Made by a program: the position numbers and the translations under genes. Below, one piece after another: positions 22,182 to 35,832 of a DNA stretch of 64,000 nucleotides; positions within the stretch are counted from its first letter, which is position 1, and each line of letters opens with the position of its first letter. Source of the DNA: Rutidosis leptorrhynchoides (taxonomy: Eukaryota; Streptophyta; Magnoliopsida; Asterales; Asteraceae); NCBI RefSeq assembly GCF_046630445.1, contig NC_092339.1, positions 81,635,501 to 81,699,500 of the forward strand. The letters are read 5' to 3'. The notes below the pieces were generated by a model, which did no database searches, was not told the DNA's origin, and saw only the letters and a program-made list of their open reading frames with translations.

Positions 22182-22222
22182 ATCTCCCCCTTAGTGTTAA
22201 ATGTGAACTTTACAACATAATC

Positions 22223-25200
22223 CTATTTTGTAATCTTGAGAGGTCCAAACGTTAGTTTCCATCGTGTGCCATCTGGTTTCGAAACTTCTACTTGATTTTC
22301 TGAAACTTGCTTAGAAGGTTTCCAGACACCCCACGCTTTTCTTAGATCTCCCTCATATAATGGATATTCATCCATTTCTTTGAAATATCTTCTCTTTCTC
22401 TGTCCACGAAGTATCTCAAACTGTCTTGTACGAATTCGGAGTTTCAGACGATCTCTTATATGCTTTATGAATTCTCCAAGACCCATTACCATGTCAAAGT
22501 CATGGAACTTGCTTTGATGAATCTTAAGATACTTCAGTGCAGCCTTAAGTGTTCCATCTAAATATTTGTTCAGCTCTTCAGTATGAATGAACACCTTTTC
22601 TTTTTGAGAATTTACAAAAACAAACCCTTCGGGTTCGAATTGCATTTGAAACATCCTCATATCCTTCAGTCCCTCTGTAAATTGATTCGGACACATAATT
22701 CGAATCTTTTTTCTTTTTGCTTCGAGACCTATTTGAAAATCTTCACGTCTCATCAGTTCAATTGTCTCCATCATGTATCTTTTTACAGCTTCCAAAGCTT
22801 GAGCCTTAGCAAAAGGTCGAATGGTGATGATACTGAGGTAGTTGTAGATGTGAATGATGTCAAGCATGTCAAGATTATGAAAGTATGCTTCTGTGAACTT
22901 GTACTCTTTCTCGTATTTTCTAATAATGTGGAACTGACTGATGACGTCTTTCTTTTCACTTATCTCTACTCCGACTCGAGTAATATTCAACACTTCTGAA
23001 ATACGATATTTTCTTTGAAGCCACAAATCATCTTCATCTTTGTTGATATGTTTCCTCCACATAAATTCATACTAATTCCTTTCACTTGCTGGAAGTAATC
23101 GTAAACCTATATAAGTAAACCTTTTACTCCTTGGTAATTCATTGATGCGGAAGATCTTGTAAGCATTTTCCTCGATGAATGTGTTTCGTAACGTTATAAA
23201 ATCATGTTCTACTCCCAACAATAATCTTTGCTCCTGATTCTTAAAGAATATTCCATGATTGTATTTGAATCTGGAATTCACTGTTTCTCTTGATGTAGGT
23301 GTACCAGAAGTTGAACTTTCATTAGCATTTGTTGGATTTGAACTCAATGAGGGTGTAGAATTTGATGAATGACCAGTAGGATTTGTTGCATCATTATTTG
23401 GATCATCATCATCTTTAATATGATCAAATATCTCATCTTCATTTGGATTAACATAAAGATTGTCTTCATTGTCATCAGAAGAATCCATTTCATCATCACT
23501 TTCTATTACAGGTTCAGGATTCTCTTCATCTACAATCTCTACATCTTCCGAAATTGAAGATACTGATGATAACTTGCTTAGAATGACAAATCCATCGTCA
23601 TCCGTTTCTTCAAGATAGAAATCACTCAAGTTCAAATCCTCATCTATCAGTCCACTGTCAGCCTCATTATGAACAACTGGAATTATAACTTGTTCAGGCT
23701 CCTTATCATCAATTTCATCATGTGTAGAAACCATTTCCGATTCCATCTGAACTTATTGAGTTTGTGAAGCTGATGAAGACCTTAAACCACCACCCTTAGT
23801 TGAAATGTTTACCGTTAGATATTCTCCATCTACTCCTATCTCCCCCTCATGACTATTCTGAGGATCAGAATCGTCATGTTCATCATCACGGTGAGGACTC
23901 AACGGAGAAGAGCACGAATTAAGTGGATATCGAACACGAGCACGAAACAATGCTTGAAGCGAAGTGCGTTGAAGAACATCTAGATTGACTCTAGAAAACA
24001 TACGGCTGAAATATTCTTGCTCCAAAGCATCATAGAAATGTGGTAAACGAGAAGGTGATGGTGGAAAAGTAACAATAGGAACACCAGAAGTAGCAACTGT
24101 TGAAGGTGATGTCGGTGGAAGTGTTTGAGTTGCCGTGAGGGCAGGTAAGGATGATTGTGCGGTGTTATTCTTATATGTAGGGCTGTACGTACTACTAGTC
24201 AGATTCGTGTTATCCCCTTCTGATGGAGGTTGGGTAACAACCGGAGTTGTCACCGGCGAAGTTTCTTTCGAAGCATCCACCTCCATGACTTTGGTCTCAT
24301 GGAACTCTGACAAAGTAGTAGAACTACCCGTCTGTTTAGTTCTCGCAGAGATATTTCTATCCCCGACTCCTGAAATCATTGATATACCATGTGGTGGCAC
24401 ATCTCTTTCAGTTAAAGACTCTTCCTCCAGACCCTGAGATTCAGAATCCGGAAGAGAAGTGGTTTGAACCAATGGATCACTTTCATGAACCAAGGGAACA
24501 GTCTGCTGGAAGTCTGATAAATATCCTGAAGGATTGTCATGTTGACTCGTTTCCATGGGACGTGGCAGATCTTCCTCATCAAGATAAGCCGGACCTCGAG
24601 ACCCTGTTGTACGTTGAGGTACAGGAGGATTTCTAGCCGATACGCAGGGTGCCTTTTCAAGATTTTTCGGCTCTCCTTCGGCCGTTCTGGACTTCAATGA
24701 TTGAGTTTCCTCAATTGATTGAGTCAACGCAGACTTTACTGCAGAGGAAGACTTTACTTCCTTAGATGCCGAAGCACCTTGCTTTGTAGGATTTATTATT
24801 AAGTCTTGTTTAGATTGGATGGGCTTAGTGGTCATTTTACCATCTGTGCGTTTAGATCTCTTACCTACCGAAGCTTGCGCTTCATTTAGCGTAGGGCTTA
24901 CTGTTATTCTTGAATGTGATACGGAGATGGGTGAGGGTGACCTAATTGGTTCTAGGTCTTGGTCCGTATCACCACTGGTTGAAGTAACTGTTTGGTAGAC
25001 GATGGGTGCCAAAGTCCTAGATCTAGTTACTCGTTGGGTAGGTGGAGTCTGAATCATCTCATCAGGCATGTATCGAGTTCTCTTAGGAGGATGTTCAGGA
25101 GATGATTCAGATGCTGTTGCTGAAGTGTCACTGCTTACTTCGGGTGTTGTGGAAAAGGTTGGTTCAATCCTAGTTGGATTAGGTTCCCTGATCCTCACGG

Positions 25201-26179
25201 GTTGAGCTTGGTGTACTACCCTAGATCATTTGAGGTTTACCCTAAGTGGAGGATTAGCTGGCCCGGGTGGTTGAACTACAGGTTCCTCTACAACCTCTGG
25301 GGCTGGAACCACGGCAGGTTCAACTTGTTCTTGTTGTACCGGGTTCGGAAGAGGTATTCCTACAGCCTGAAAATAAGAACGCATACGAGCATCTTGGGGT
25401 TCAGCTAGCCTCACTAGCCAATTTGGAATTGGCGCAGTGAATTGATTATCAGACACCATAGGGGTGTTCATCTTCAGCTCTCCAAACCTTTTCATCTGTA
25501 ATCCATGTGTACCTGGTACAAAGATATTTGCATTTCTGCAAGCATTGATAGCATCATGGATAAAGATACAGAAAAACCTTTCGCAAGGGATGTATGAACC
25601 CCTTGGCTTTTCAACCTGTGCCTGAACCAAATCCCATATAAGTTCTGCATAATCAGGATTCTCTACTCTTGTGAATGAGTAGAAAAGTTTGAGCATCGGC
25701 ACAGTTAAGCTATCAGATCCACTTCTTGTCATCAACAAGCATCTGTTGATGATTGAGAAGATCACATACCACCTTGAATGCAGATATTTCTTCTGAAACT
25801 TAGCTGGTGGAACATTGGTAGCTCCAACATAACCAAGATCAAAGACAGAAGTCATCATTTGCTGAGTAGCAGGAAAAGCAGGAGCATTCTGTACAAGAAG
25901 AAGTCTGAATATCCTCCTGAAGTCAGCTTTTGTGAAACTCCTGAATCCTTGTACTCCCCTCAGCCTAAATTCAAATCTGGCTGGTTCGCCCCGTGGATTA
26001 GTAGCATTTGGTTGTGTGGCCTCCACAAATCTGATTGATCTGTTAAGAATATCCAAGTCTGTTTCTGGCACACTAACTGTGGAGCTCAGAGCAGGCCATA
26101 AAGTATGCCTCTCTAGAATTGTAGTCCAATATTTGCAGGGAATATTGGTTTCAGAGTTGATAAAGTGATTGTTCGCCAT
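22223..26179 (-). CDS. Extra coding region after Copia pol (fossil)
   Basis: About 4 kb on the sense strand after pol. The upstream part (start MANNHFINSETNIPCKYW) looks globular and helical, about 300 residues. The middle is rich in Ser, Thr and Pro and probably disordered. The downstream part is acidic, then mixed charged. No signal peptide or membrane segment was seen, so it does not look like an envelope protein. It carries a few breaks. I recall similar extra ORFs in other plant Copia elements, but assign no function. Confidence 0.6.
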
Positions 26180-28121
26180 TTAGCTGTAAAGATAAGAAAT
26201 AGAAGACCACAAGATATTTAACAAAAAGCATATATCTCTATTCTTATTTGTCTTTGAAATCCTTTTTATATTTTTTAAATTTTAAGATTTTTATGATTTT
26301 TTAAAAATATAAAAGACTTTTATTCTCAAATATGAACAAATAATTGACAACCATGACATTCATATGATATTCATCTTAGTACAAAATCATCATGCAAAGT
26401 CAATTATATAACACTTAGTCAATTTCAGCACAATTCAAGCAGATTCGGTAGTTATGAAAACTTTAGATTCTGTAACCAAATAAGCTTGAGTTTTCATATC
26501 AGAAAAATATAGAATAAACATGTTAAGTGTTTGAAGATATAAATTAGAAACTTTCAAGGTACCAAGTTTCAGACTCGGTATCAAGAAGGAAAACCAGATT
26601 CGGTATCTTCAACAATTAACAGAAAGTCACTCAAACATGCATATTCTATCATATATCATGTAATTTCACAACCATGATCAATCAACCATTCAATTATAAG
26701 CATATTAACATGTTAATTGTATGAACAAATTCGGTATCAGGATAAGAACACATTCGGTAGATACAGAATCCATCAAATAAGCAATTAAACATGTAATCAG
26801 GCTCGGTCAAATGATAGATCAGTCAATTTAACTCAGATTAGACAAGATTTCATGTTGATTTTCAAAATTAATTGAGTTTAATCAAAGATTAATTGAACTC
26901 GACTCAGACTCGGTATAATCAACAAGATTTCAAAAATTAAAGGTCATAATCCAGTTATTTTGAACTTTTCTGGTTGATAAAAACATAATTATCTCAGATC
27001 TACAATTATATATCTTAAACATTGATTAAAATGAACAATTACCAAGAATTTGAAGAAACAGAATGACGGACTCGGTAGAATTAGGCAGATTCGGTATAAT
27101 CAACAGGCTCGGTAGGTAATTAATAACAGTAAGAGTAATGTTTGTCTTTGACTCTCCTTTTATAGATACCGAAGGTAAAATACCGAATGAGCTTTACAGA
27201 ATGGGCCTAATATACCGAATTCAGTCCAATTTTTTAAAACATTAACAATTTAACTCCAAATCTTGACAAATTGATTTTTCCTCTTGAAATCCATTTTAAT
27301 CTTTTCATGAAAAACAAGTCTGCGACAATTTTTTTGAAAATTTTGAACTTACCGAATCTGTGCAGTTGGTTGTCAGACTCGGTAAAATGCTAAAAATAGC
27401 ATTTATTCAGTAAAATTTAAATATTTTTAGATTTTATCCTTTCCAATTTTTATGAATTTTTCAAAATAAGATTTGTACTCAAAAGAACTTTGAATTTTAT
27501 ACAAAGTACAAATCTTCAGTGATACCAATTGTTAACACGGGTTGCATACTGAGATGTATACAAGCCATAGTGAATTATTTCAGATAAAAATAAAGAAATT
27601 TTGAATTCACTTTTTGAAAAACAATATTTTTGAATAATTTTCTCATTTTCTCCCTTTTTCTCCCCCTCAAAATGTGATATACAAGAAAGTAAATCATCAT
27701 TTTGATTATGTTCCCAAGAAAATGAATTAACTCCCCCTTGAAATAGGATATCAATGAGTTACCTCCCCTTGCGTAACCATTGATCAAATGTACCTAGGAA
27801 GTTATCATTAATCTAAAGGCAGTCCCTTAAAGAAAAATTATCTAAAGCACTGAGACTTAGTTGTTCCCCCTAGAAAGTATCTACTCCCCCTAAACACAAG
27901 ATCCCAAAAATAAGTCCCAACAGATCTAAGGAATATCAAGCACTATACTCTACCATGCCAATCTCTTTGATCAAGAATTTTAGCCTAAGTTCATCTAAAG
28001 GTTTAGTGAACATGTCAGCTAATTGTACTTTAGTAGGCACAAAGTATAATTCTACATCCCCTTTCTCTACATGGTCCTTAATGAAATGATAACGAATATC
28101 TATGTGTTTAGTTTTAGAATG
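26180..28121 (-). other. Noncoding Copia stretch dense in TCGGTA motifs
   Basis: Between pol and the extra coding region. About fifteen copies of TCGGTA or TACCGA lie between 26400 and 27400, usually as (A/G)A(T/C)TCGGTA. The rest is AT-rich with short pyrimidine tracts (CTCCCCCTT) in 27650-27900. No gene seen. Confidence 0.65.
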
Positions 28122-31100
28122 CTAAACCGGGTTGCTTGTTATTGCAATAGCACTTTGTGAATCACAATATATCGGGGTCTGAGAAATCTTAATGCCATAG
28201 CCCAAGAGTTGAGTTTGTATCCACAAAACTTGTGAACAACAGTGAGCTGCAGCAATGTACTCAGACTCAGCTGTTGATAAAGACACACAGTTCTGCTTTT
28301 TGGATGACCAACCAACTAGCCTATTCCCCAACATCTGAATTGATCCATATGTGCTTTTTCTATCAACATGGCAACCACCATGATCCGCATCAGTATAAGC
28401 AGTGAGATTGAAATCGGATCCATGAGGATACCAGATCCCAAGGTTAGGTGTACCTTTAAGGTATTGAAAAATCCTAACAACCGCTTTGGAGTGAGATTTC
28501 TTTGGGTTGGACTGAAAGCGAGCACAGACAGTTACGGCAAGTGTAATGTCTGGTCGACTTGCAGTCAGATACATTAAAGAACCAACCATGCTTCGATAAA
28601 GCGTAATATCAAAGGGTTCCCCATTAGTATCAGCATCCAGTAAAGTTCTCATTGGGGTTGACATTGGTTTTAAAGCAGTCATTTTAAAACGTTTTAGCAT
28701 ATCATAGATATACTTAGTTTGACTGATAAAAATCTCATTTGGTAATTGTTTTACTTGTAACCCCAAGAAGAAAGTTAATTGGTCAAGCATGCTCATTTCG
28801 AATTTGTTCGCCATAAGGTCACCAAATTCTTTGCATAAGGCCGGGGACGTGGAACCAAAAATAATATCATCAACGTAAATTTGAACCAAGAGAATGTGAC
28901 AGTGGTTTTTACGGATGAATAGCGTTGTATCAATCGTTTCACGAGAGAAGCCATTGTCCAGCAAATACTTTGTTAAGGTCTCGTACTATGCACGCGGTGC
29001 TTGCTTCAGACCGTATAAAGCTTTCTCCAAGTAGTAGACGTGGTTTGGATGAATGGGATCGACAAAGCCCTCTGGTTGATCAACATAGACTTCCTCTTGA
29101 AGATAACCATTCAGAAAAGCAGTTTTGACATCCATTTGAAACACCGTGAACTTCATATGAGAAGCAAATGCGAGGAAAAGACGAATTGCCTCAATCCTAG
29201 CAACCGGAGCAAACGTTTCATCATAATCAATGCCTTCTTGTTGTCGATATCCTTTGGCCACAAGACGTGCCTTATTTCGAACCACAATTCCATCAGAATC
29301 TTTCTTGTTCTTGAAAATCCACTTTACCCCTATTGGTCGTTGACCCGTTGGTCTTGGAACTAATCGCCATACTTTCAATCGTTCAAATTGATTGATCTCG
29401 TCTTGCATTGCAACTACCCAGTATGGATCTAGTAAATCTTGAGCAACCGTTGTTGGTTCAATCTTACTAAGAAAGGCTGTGAATAGACACATATTCTGAG
29501 TAGCCCTTCGAGTTGACACTGGAGCAGATGCGTCACCAATAATAAGATCTATTGGATGAATTTTAGTCCATCAGGTGTGTGGAAGAGGTTGTACATCAGT
29601 GGTATCCATTGAAACATCAACCGTTGTTGACGTTGAGCCTTGATCCGCTTGATCTGATGTAACATTATCTAATGGATTCAATAGAGTATCTGGAGAAACA
29701 GCTGGAGTTGTATCAACTGATGAATCTTGAATTGGGTCAAGATTATCAGTAACAGGAGGTTGGAGGGAGGATGAAGAAGCAACAGGTGAATCAGTTGGTG
29801 TTGAATCTTCATCAAAAATACTTTGAAGAGTCTCCACAGTAGTTGACTGTGATGGTGTAACCGGTACGGCTTGAACATTTGAATCCCGTTGAGGAGCATA
29901 AAGACTATCAAACAAGATGTCCAGTTCCTCTGAAGTAACCGTAGGAACACCCTTCTTCGAGAAAATTGAGTTTTGCGCGGAAGAAGTAGTAGCCAGGTTA
30001 GGATCGGGTTTTGAACTGAGTTATTCAAAAGCCATTCCCGAAAATTCATCAAACTTGACGTTGATGCTCTCTTTAATCATCTTTGTCCGCTTATGATAAA
30101 CACGATAAGCAACTTTGTTCGAGGAATAACCAAGAAATATGGCCTGATCGCCATGAGGATCAAACTTTCCGAGGTTGTCAAAGTCGTTAAGCACATAGCA
30201 TATACAACCAAAAACACGGAAATATTTGACATTCGGGCGTCTACCATATAATAACTCATATGGAGTTTTATCAAAACGTTTGTTTACAATACAACGATTT
30301 TGGGTATAGCATGCAGTTGAAATGGCCTCCCCCCACATTTTTGGAGGTAATTTGGAGTATGCAAGCATTGTTCGTGCTGCTTCGCACAACGTACGATTAC
30401 GTCGTTCGACGACTCCATTTTGTTGGGGGTCCGAGCAGCAGAGAACTGATGTTCAATGCCTTGGTCTTTCAAATAACTATCAAGCGGGTCATTCTTAAAT
30501 TCCGTCCCATTATTAGTTCTGATGCTCTTAACATGTTTGTTAAAAGAGCGTTGAATCTTTTTAATGAATTCAATGATAATGGCGGGGGTTTCTGACTTAG
30601 TTCGCAAAAGAAAAAATCCATGTAAACCGGGTATAGCCATCAACAATGACAAGCACATGTTTCTTGCCACCGAAGCTAGAAATACGCATGGGCCTACATA
30701 AGTCCATATGCAATAATTGCAAAGACGATGAAGTACTGGGGTTTTGCTTAAGCGGATGATTAGTCCATTTCAGCTTACCCATCGCACATGATGGACACAC
30801 ATGATGCTTATCATATTGAAAGGTTGGAATACCATCAACTAAATCTTTAGAGACTAGTCGATTGATACCCTTGTAATTCAGGTGTGACATCCGATGATGC
30901 CATAACCATGAATTTTCTTTGGTAGAACGAGTGGCCAAACACATAGTTGCATGTGATGGTGCATCATTGAGGTCAATAGTATATAGTGAAGCACAACGTT
31001 TACCAACAAGAAGATCATTCCCTTCGGTGGATTGCACCGAGCATTGTCGACGTTCAAACAGAACTTGGAGATCTCCATCGCAGAATTGGCTCACACTAAA

Positions 31101-31320
31101 TAAACTGCACCCCAAACCCTCAACATATGAAACCCGTTTGATTGTTATGCCATTTTGCACAAAATCTCCGTAACCCGTTATTGTTGCAATCTCATCGTTT
31201 CCGAATGTAACCGTTCCTAGGAATTTGTCAATGAAGTTGACAAGCAAGGATTTATCACCCATCATGTGTCGAGAACAACCGGAATCGATATACCAAACAC
31301 AGACGTCGAAACCCTGTAAA
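28122..31320 (-). CDS. Copia pol region: protease, integrase, RT, RNase H (fossil)
   Basis: Domains in order along the minus strand: a protease phrase [11 protein letters not shown], a pre-integrase zinc region ([18 protein letters not shown]), integrase core ([18 protein letters not shown]), reverse transcriptase ([40 protein letters not shown]) and RNase H ([16 protein letters not shown]). The protease-integrase-RT order defines Copia. The region carries several breaks and is not functional as it stands. Confidence 0.9.
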
Positions 31321-31559
31321 TGTGAATTTCCTAGAGTTTAGGTACCCAAAGTTTTTTGGGTCCTTTGCGGTTAGTACCAACAATAAACTTTGGATTAACA
31401 ACAAACTTTGGATCAATGATGAAATAATCACGTAAAGCATCATGCAGTTTAGACAATAAAACATCCTTTAAAACCACATTACATGAAGCATCATACGCAA
31501 TATCAATCTTTACATCGTTATCAGAAGTCTTAACACACAATTTATTCTAAGTAGATGTT

Positions 31560-33405
31560 TTGTTCACAGACGAAAATTGAAAAACATGAGATGATTTCCT
31601 AGGCCGACTAGCAGATTGCTTTGTTTGGTTGCTACTTTCTTAATCGTGGACTTAGGAACCCATACAGATTTGTAGTTCAAGTTTAGATTATGACATGTGA
31701 CACGAAAAACACCTTTGTTAGTTAGACATCCAAACTTTTCAGTTGATACATGAGATGACTGATTTTGCAGAATTTCCAATTTGATTATACGTTCTTTTGC
31801 ATCATACTCACTTATATCAGGTTTAGAACTTGTGTGTATTGTGGACTTAACTGATTTCTTTAAAAGACTCTCTTTTGAAGTTTTTGACATAGGAATCATA
31901 GGAATCCTTTCAGTTAACACAGAACCATTTGGAGAGTTAACCTTTTTAACAAAATATTGAGTTGTAGAAACAACTTTCGAACCATGATTGCTAAATTGAG
32001 AACGTAGAGGATTTTTAAGAATAGTAATGGGTTTTACATCCTTAGATGTTGTTGTTCCCTTCCCCTTCTTAGTAATCCCATCAGTACATTCAAGCACATT
32101 GGTTGCAACATTAGACGTTTGCTTAAGTGTGTTAGCCTGTTTCATTTGAATTATATTTTGTTTTAAGCTTTTAATCTCAAGACATAATTCTTCAGCAGAA
32201 ACTATCACTTCACCCTCCTTAAAAGCATAAGTACATTCTTTCTTAGGCAGTGAAGGCAATTTATCACACAAAGCAAGCATTTGTTCTAATGATTGGCACT
32301 TAAGTTGCAAGTCAATATTCTCCTGTTCAAGTTGAGCTACTATACGATTCAAATTACGTACAGCAGGCAAATACAAGTAATAATCATGCAAAGGATGAAG
32401 TTGACTTTCAAAATCTATCAAAGGTTCAATGTTCGGTTCATCCTGAGGTTCTACTTTTTCATCTAAAGAATTTTGACCTAGAGATTCTGTCTCAAAGAAG
32501 ACAGTTAGTTCATGTGCTAGGTCTTCACGGAAAACATCATCTGGACATACAGGTAAAGTTGGTAGAATTGGTTTCACATCAAAAATTGGTTCATCAAACA
32601 CCTCATCTATTGTAGTAATGCTAGAACTAGGTTTGTTAAACACTTCATTCTCAAGCATTAAAATGTATTTCTCTAGCATGAGTGTTGGGATATAAACCAG
32701 TATACGCTTAGGCACATAATCTTCACGTTGCATGTTCTTTTCAGTTTCAACAAGATTTTTCAAGAAATCAGGATTCGATTTACCTATCGTAGCATTGATT
32801 TTTTCATACATTAAGCTAATTTGATGGTATTTCCTAGATTTATGATTTTCAATAATATCATCAAAATCAGCATCAGAAGCATGTACAAAATGCGATGGTA
32901 AACCAGCTTGAAAATAATCAGAATGATATAATCCTGGAATCTTTTTGGAAGCATTTTCCAAAATTTTCGGATCTTCATAACCCAACCCCCACTTTTCACC
33001 ATGAATCGTTTTTGGTCTATTCATGAAAATCGTTTGTTTTGAAAGTTCCATATCCATGATAGCTTTGGATTGCTCTGTTCGATAGAGTTTTTCCTCATAT
33101 CGAGCAAGTTGTGCTTTCATTTGAAAAGATTCTTTTGACAATAAAGAAATTTCAGTGTTCTTTTCAATTATGATGTTTTCCAATTGAACGATTTTCTTGT
33201 TTAGTTTTGAAAGTGTGGGTTCATGTTGGTTTTTCAAATCAGAAAGATTTTTTTCTAAAAATTGAACTTTTTCTGCAAGTCGTTCCGATTTTAAACGATA
33301 ATCAGTTCTTTCAACTTTAATTGGATGAATTGTCTTTTTCAGATCTTCCAACTCAGTTTTCGTAGAGTTGAGTTGGAGAGTCAATTGTTGCACATCCGTT
33401 TGCAA
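31560..33405 (-). CDS. Coiled-coil region between gag and protease of the Copia (fossil)
   Basis: About 600 residues, strongly heptad-like at the start (VQQLTLQLNSTKTELEDLKK, later LEKNLSDLKNQ) with another coiled segment near the middle (VAQLEQENIDLQLKCQSLEQ) and Ser/Lys-rich linkers. It may be a gag extension; extended gag regions are known in SIRE-type elements. No enzymatic motif is seen. Confidence 0.6.
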
Positions 33406-33426
33406 TTTGGATGAGGAAGGTCTGGT

Positions 33427-34812
33427 CTAATTCATTTTGATTTTATCTTTTAAAACCTTGTTTTCAGATTTTAAGCCTTTGACTTCTTTTGACATTGAGA
33501 CCAGATTCTTCATCAAGTCATTTTGCATTTTGATAAAATCAGGTGAGATTTCAGATGATTGTACCTCATCATCATCGGATGTTGAGTCAGAATTCTCCAT
33601 TGCTTCCTTAGCTTTGATGAGCTTTGTCACCTTGCAAACATTTGCATGTTCCACTTCTGAATCTGAATCGTCAGTCCAGTTAAACCAAGTATCATCAACT
33701 GGTTTTAGCTCTCCCCCAGTTTCCACAATCTTAGCCATCAACATTTTCTTCTTGTAGTAAGCTGCGTCCTTCTTCTTAGGCATCTTGCACTCACGAGAGT
33801 AATGACCAGCTTTGCCACAATTGAAACAAATTGAATCTTCCTTCTTGTAATCATCAGCATGTTGTTGTTTAGATTGATCAGCTTTCTTGTAGTACGAGGA
33901 AGATGATGAGTTTTTGCGTTGATTGCTTGATTTGCCTTTAAACTTGTGTTTGTTCAAGGCTTTTGTGAACATGGCTGCCATCTTGACTAATTCAAGGTGA
34001 GAATCATCAACATCAGAAAGATTCAAATCTTCTGAATCAGTTGATTCTTTAACAAGCACTTTCTTGGAAAAGCCTTTGGAAGACGTCAACGATTTGCTCT
34101 TCTTTTTAGTAATTAGGGCAAGTGGATCTCCCGGAGAAGACTCTTTCCTTCCTTTTTGAAGTTTAGACACTTCAGGTTGGTAATGCATAAGAACTCCAAC
34201 AAGCTCATGAATAGTCAACTTGTCAATCTCTTTAGTAGATCGAACAATGGTTCCATAAGGAAGCCAATCAGCATTGAGCTTTTTGAGAAACTTCATGTTG
34301 ACTTTAGCATTTACTTTTATGATCTTGCACCTTTTCAACTCATTGAGAACACCATTGAAACGACGATAGGTATCCTTGAGTGGTTCATCAGTTTCCTGCT
34401 TGAAATCTTCATAGAATCCCAGAGCCTTATTCAATTTAGTAACATCTGACATGTCATAACCTTCTTGCTGTCGTTTGATCTCATCCCATATATCTTTTGC
34501 TGTTGTGTTGCTATCAACATTTTCAAACAATTCATACGGGATAGCTTTCATAACAATATTCTTTGCCTCTATGTCACCCTGAGCTCTCTCACGCTTATCA
34601 CCAGAAAGTTCATAGACTGGAATTGGCATACCAGTATCCGGATGATAATCAACAACTGGACCATCTCTCAGAGAAGCCCAAATGTACTTTGCTTTCTCAC
34701 CCTTATAGTCTATGTACTGAGTGATACGGTGAAGCCACTGAGTGTACTTGCCATCAAACAACACTGGAGGACGGGAATCTGATCCAATGATCAAAGTATC
34801 TTGAGTAGACAT
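33427..34812 (-). CDS. Copia Gag protein region (fossil)
   Basis: 461 residues. The N-terminal half is a Copia-type gag domain (FDGKYTQWLHRITQYIDYKG, then KDIWDEIKRQQEG). A zinc knuckle CFNCGKAGHYSREC (CX2CX4HX4C) lies near residue 335. The C-terminus is acidic and ends in a coiled segment. The gag domain packages element RNA in this family. Confidence 0.88.
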   Translation of the reverse strand: MSTQDTLIIGSDSRPPVLFDGKYTQWLHRITQYIDYKGEKAKYIWASLRDGPVVDYHPDTGMPIPVYELSGDKRERAQGDIEAKNIVMKAIPYELFENVDSNTTAKDIWDEIKRQQEGYDMSDVTKLNKALGFYEDFKQETDEPLKDTYRRFNGVLNELKRCKIIKVNAKVNMKFLKKLNADWLPYGTIVRSTKEIDKLTIHELVGVLMHYQPEVSKLQKGRKESSPGDPLALITKKKSKSLTSSKGFSKKVLVKESTDSEDLNLSDVDDSHLELVKMAAMFTKALNKHKFKGKSSNQRKNSSSSSYYKKADQSKQQHADDYKKEDSICFNCGKAGHYSRECKMPKKKDAAYYKKKMLMAKIVETGGELKPVDDTWFNWTDDSDSEVEHANVCKVTKLIKAKEAMENSDSTSDDDEVQSSEISPDFIKMQNDLMKNLVSMSKEVKGLKSENKVLKDKIKMN

Positions 34813-35832
34813 CTTGAAAATGAGGTAGATTCGGTAAAGATTCTGTATTACACAAATCTCAGATGAAAAATCACAACAATCTGATCAGAATGTCAGATTC
34901 TGTAACAGATTCGGTACTGTAGCAGATTCGGTAAAGTAGCAAATTCGGTAAAGATTCTGTATATCAGATTCTATAAAAGAAACTGATCAGAAATACAAGA
35001 GACACACCCAGATTCAGTATAGATTCGGTAACCACAAGAATTGTAGCCTGTAACCACTTAAAACAATGAATTAAGTGATACAGAAACTCAGATTCTGTAT
35101 ATGATTTGGTAGTCAGATTCTGTAAGAATTTGAAGTTCAATCTCAATTCAATCCTTTTGAATTTGATTCTGTAACCTTGCTGCACAAGGAAACATGTTAG
35201 TATCACATAAAATATCAAAGATACCGAAAGTATAGGATACCGAATGTCAACTGTAGCAGTTGACAATACCGAGTCTAAGTTTAAAACTTAGAAATATGAC
35301 AGAATCCTTTCTCAAACCACACCAATTAGCTGCGTATGATCAAACCGAATGTGATAAAATCACAATCACACCACAATCTGCAACACTTAAGATGAATTTA
35401 AGTAATGAAGCAGACTCGGTATAACAGTTACGATACCGAGTGTTGATCAAATCTTCAAAACTTAATGAATTGAAGAAATTGAACCGTCAGAAATGTGATT
35501 TAACACCTCACGAACACAACTGAATCCTTAAATCTTCACAAAATCCAGAATCAAGCTTGAATTAAGCAATACCGAGAGTTTTAGCCACAAACTCTAAAAA
35601 TCAACTTGATTCTCCATAATTTAAGTTAAAAAGCTGTAATGATGATCGAAACTCTTTCTAAAATACCTAATGCACCTTTGCTGAACTTATCACAAGAATC
35701 TGAACGTCAGATTATCAAATTCGATGATACCGAATGTGATTCAAAATACCGAGAGTAATCAGATTCTGTAATCTTCAAACTCTGGATCAATATAGTGATG
35801 TAGAATCACTTCTTGGAAGCTCTGATACCAAA
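34813..35832 (-). other. Copia leader dense in TCGGTA motifs, with primer-binding site
   Basis: Noncoding DNA between 5' LTR and gag. The primer-binding site TGGTATCAGAGC (initiator Met tRNA type) is on the minus strand at 35819-35830. About fourteen copies of TCGGTA/TACCGA occur between 34820 and 35770, together with the related GATTCTGTA. Confidence 0.75.

Noticed and set aside
22223-26179. Envelope gene of the Copia
   Set aside because: No signal peptide, membrane segment or cysteine-rich ectodomain is visible.
35819-35830. tRNA gene fragments at TGGTATCAGAGC and TGGCGCCGCTGCC
   Set aside because: These are primer-binding sites beside LTRs, complementary to tRNA 3' ends, not tRNA genes.
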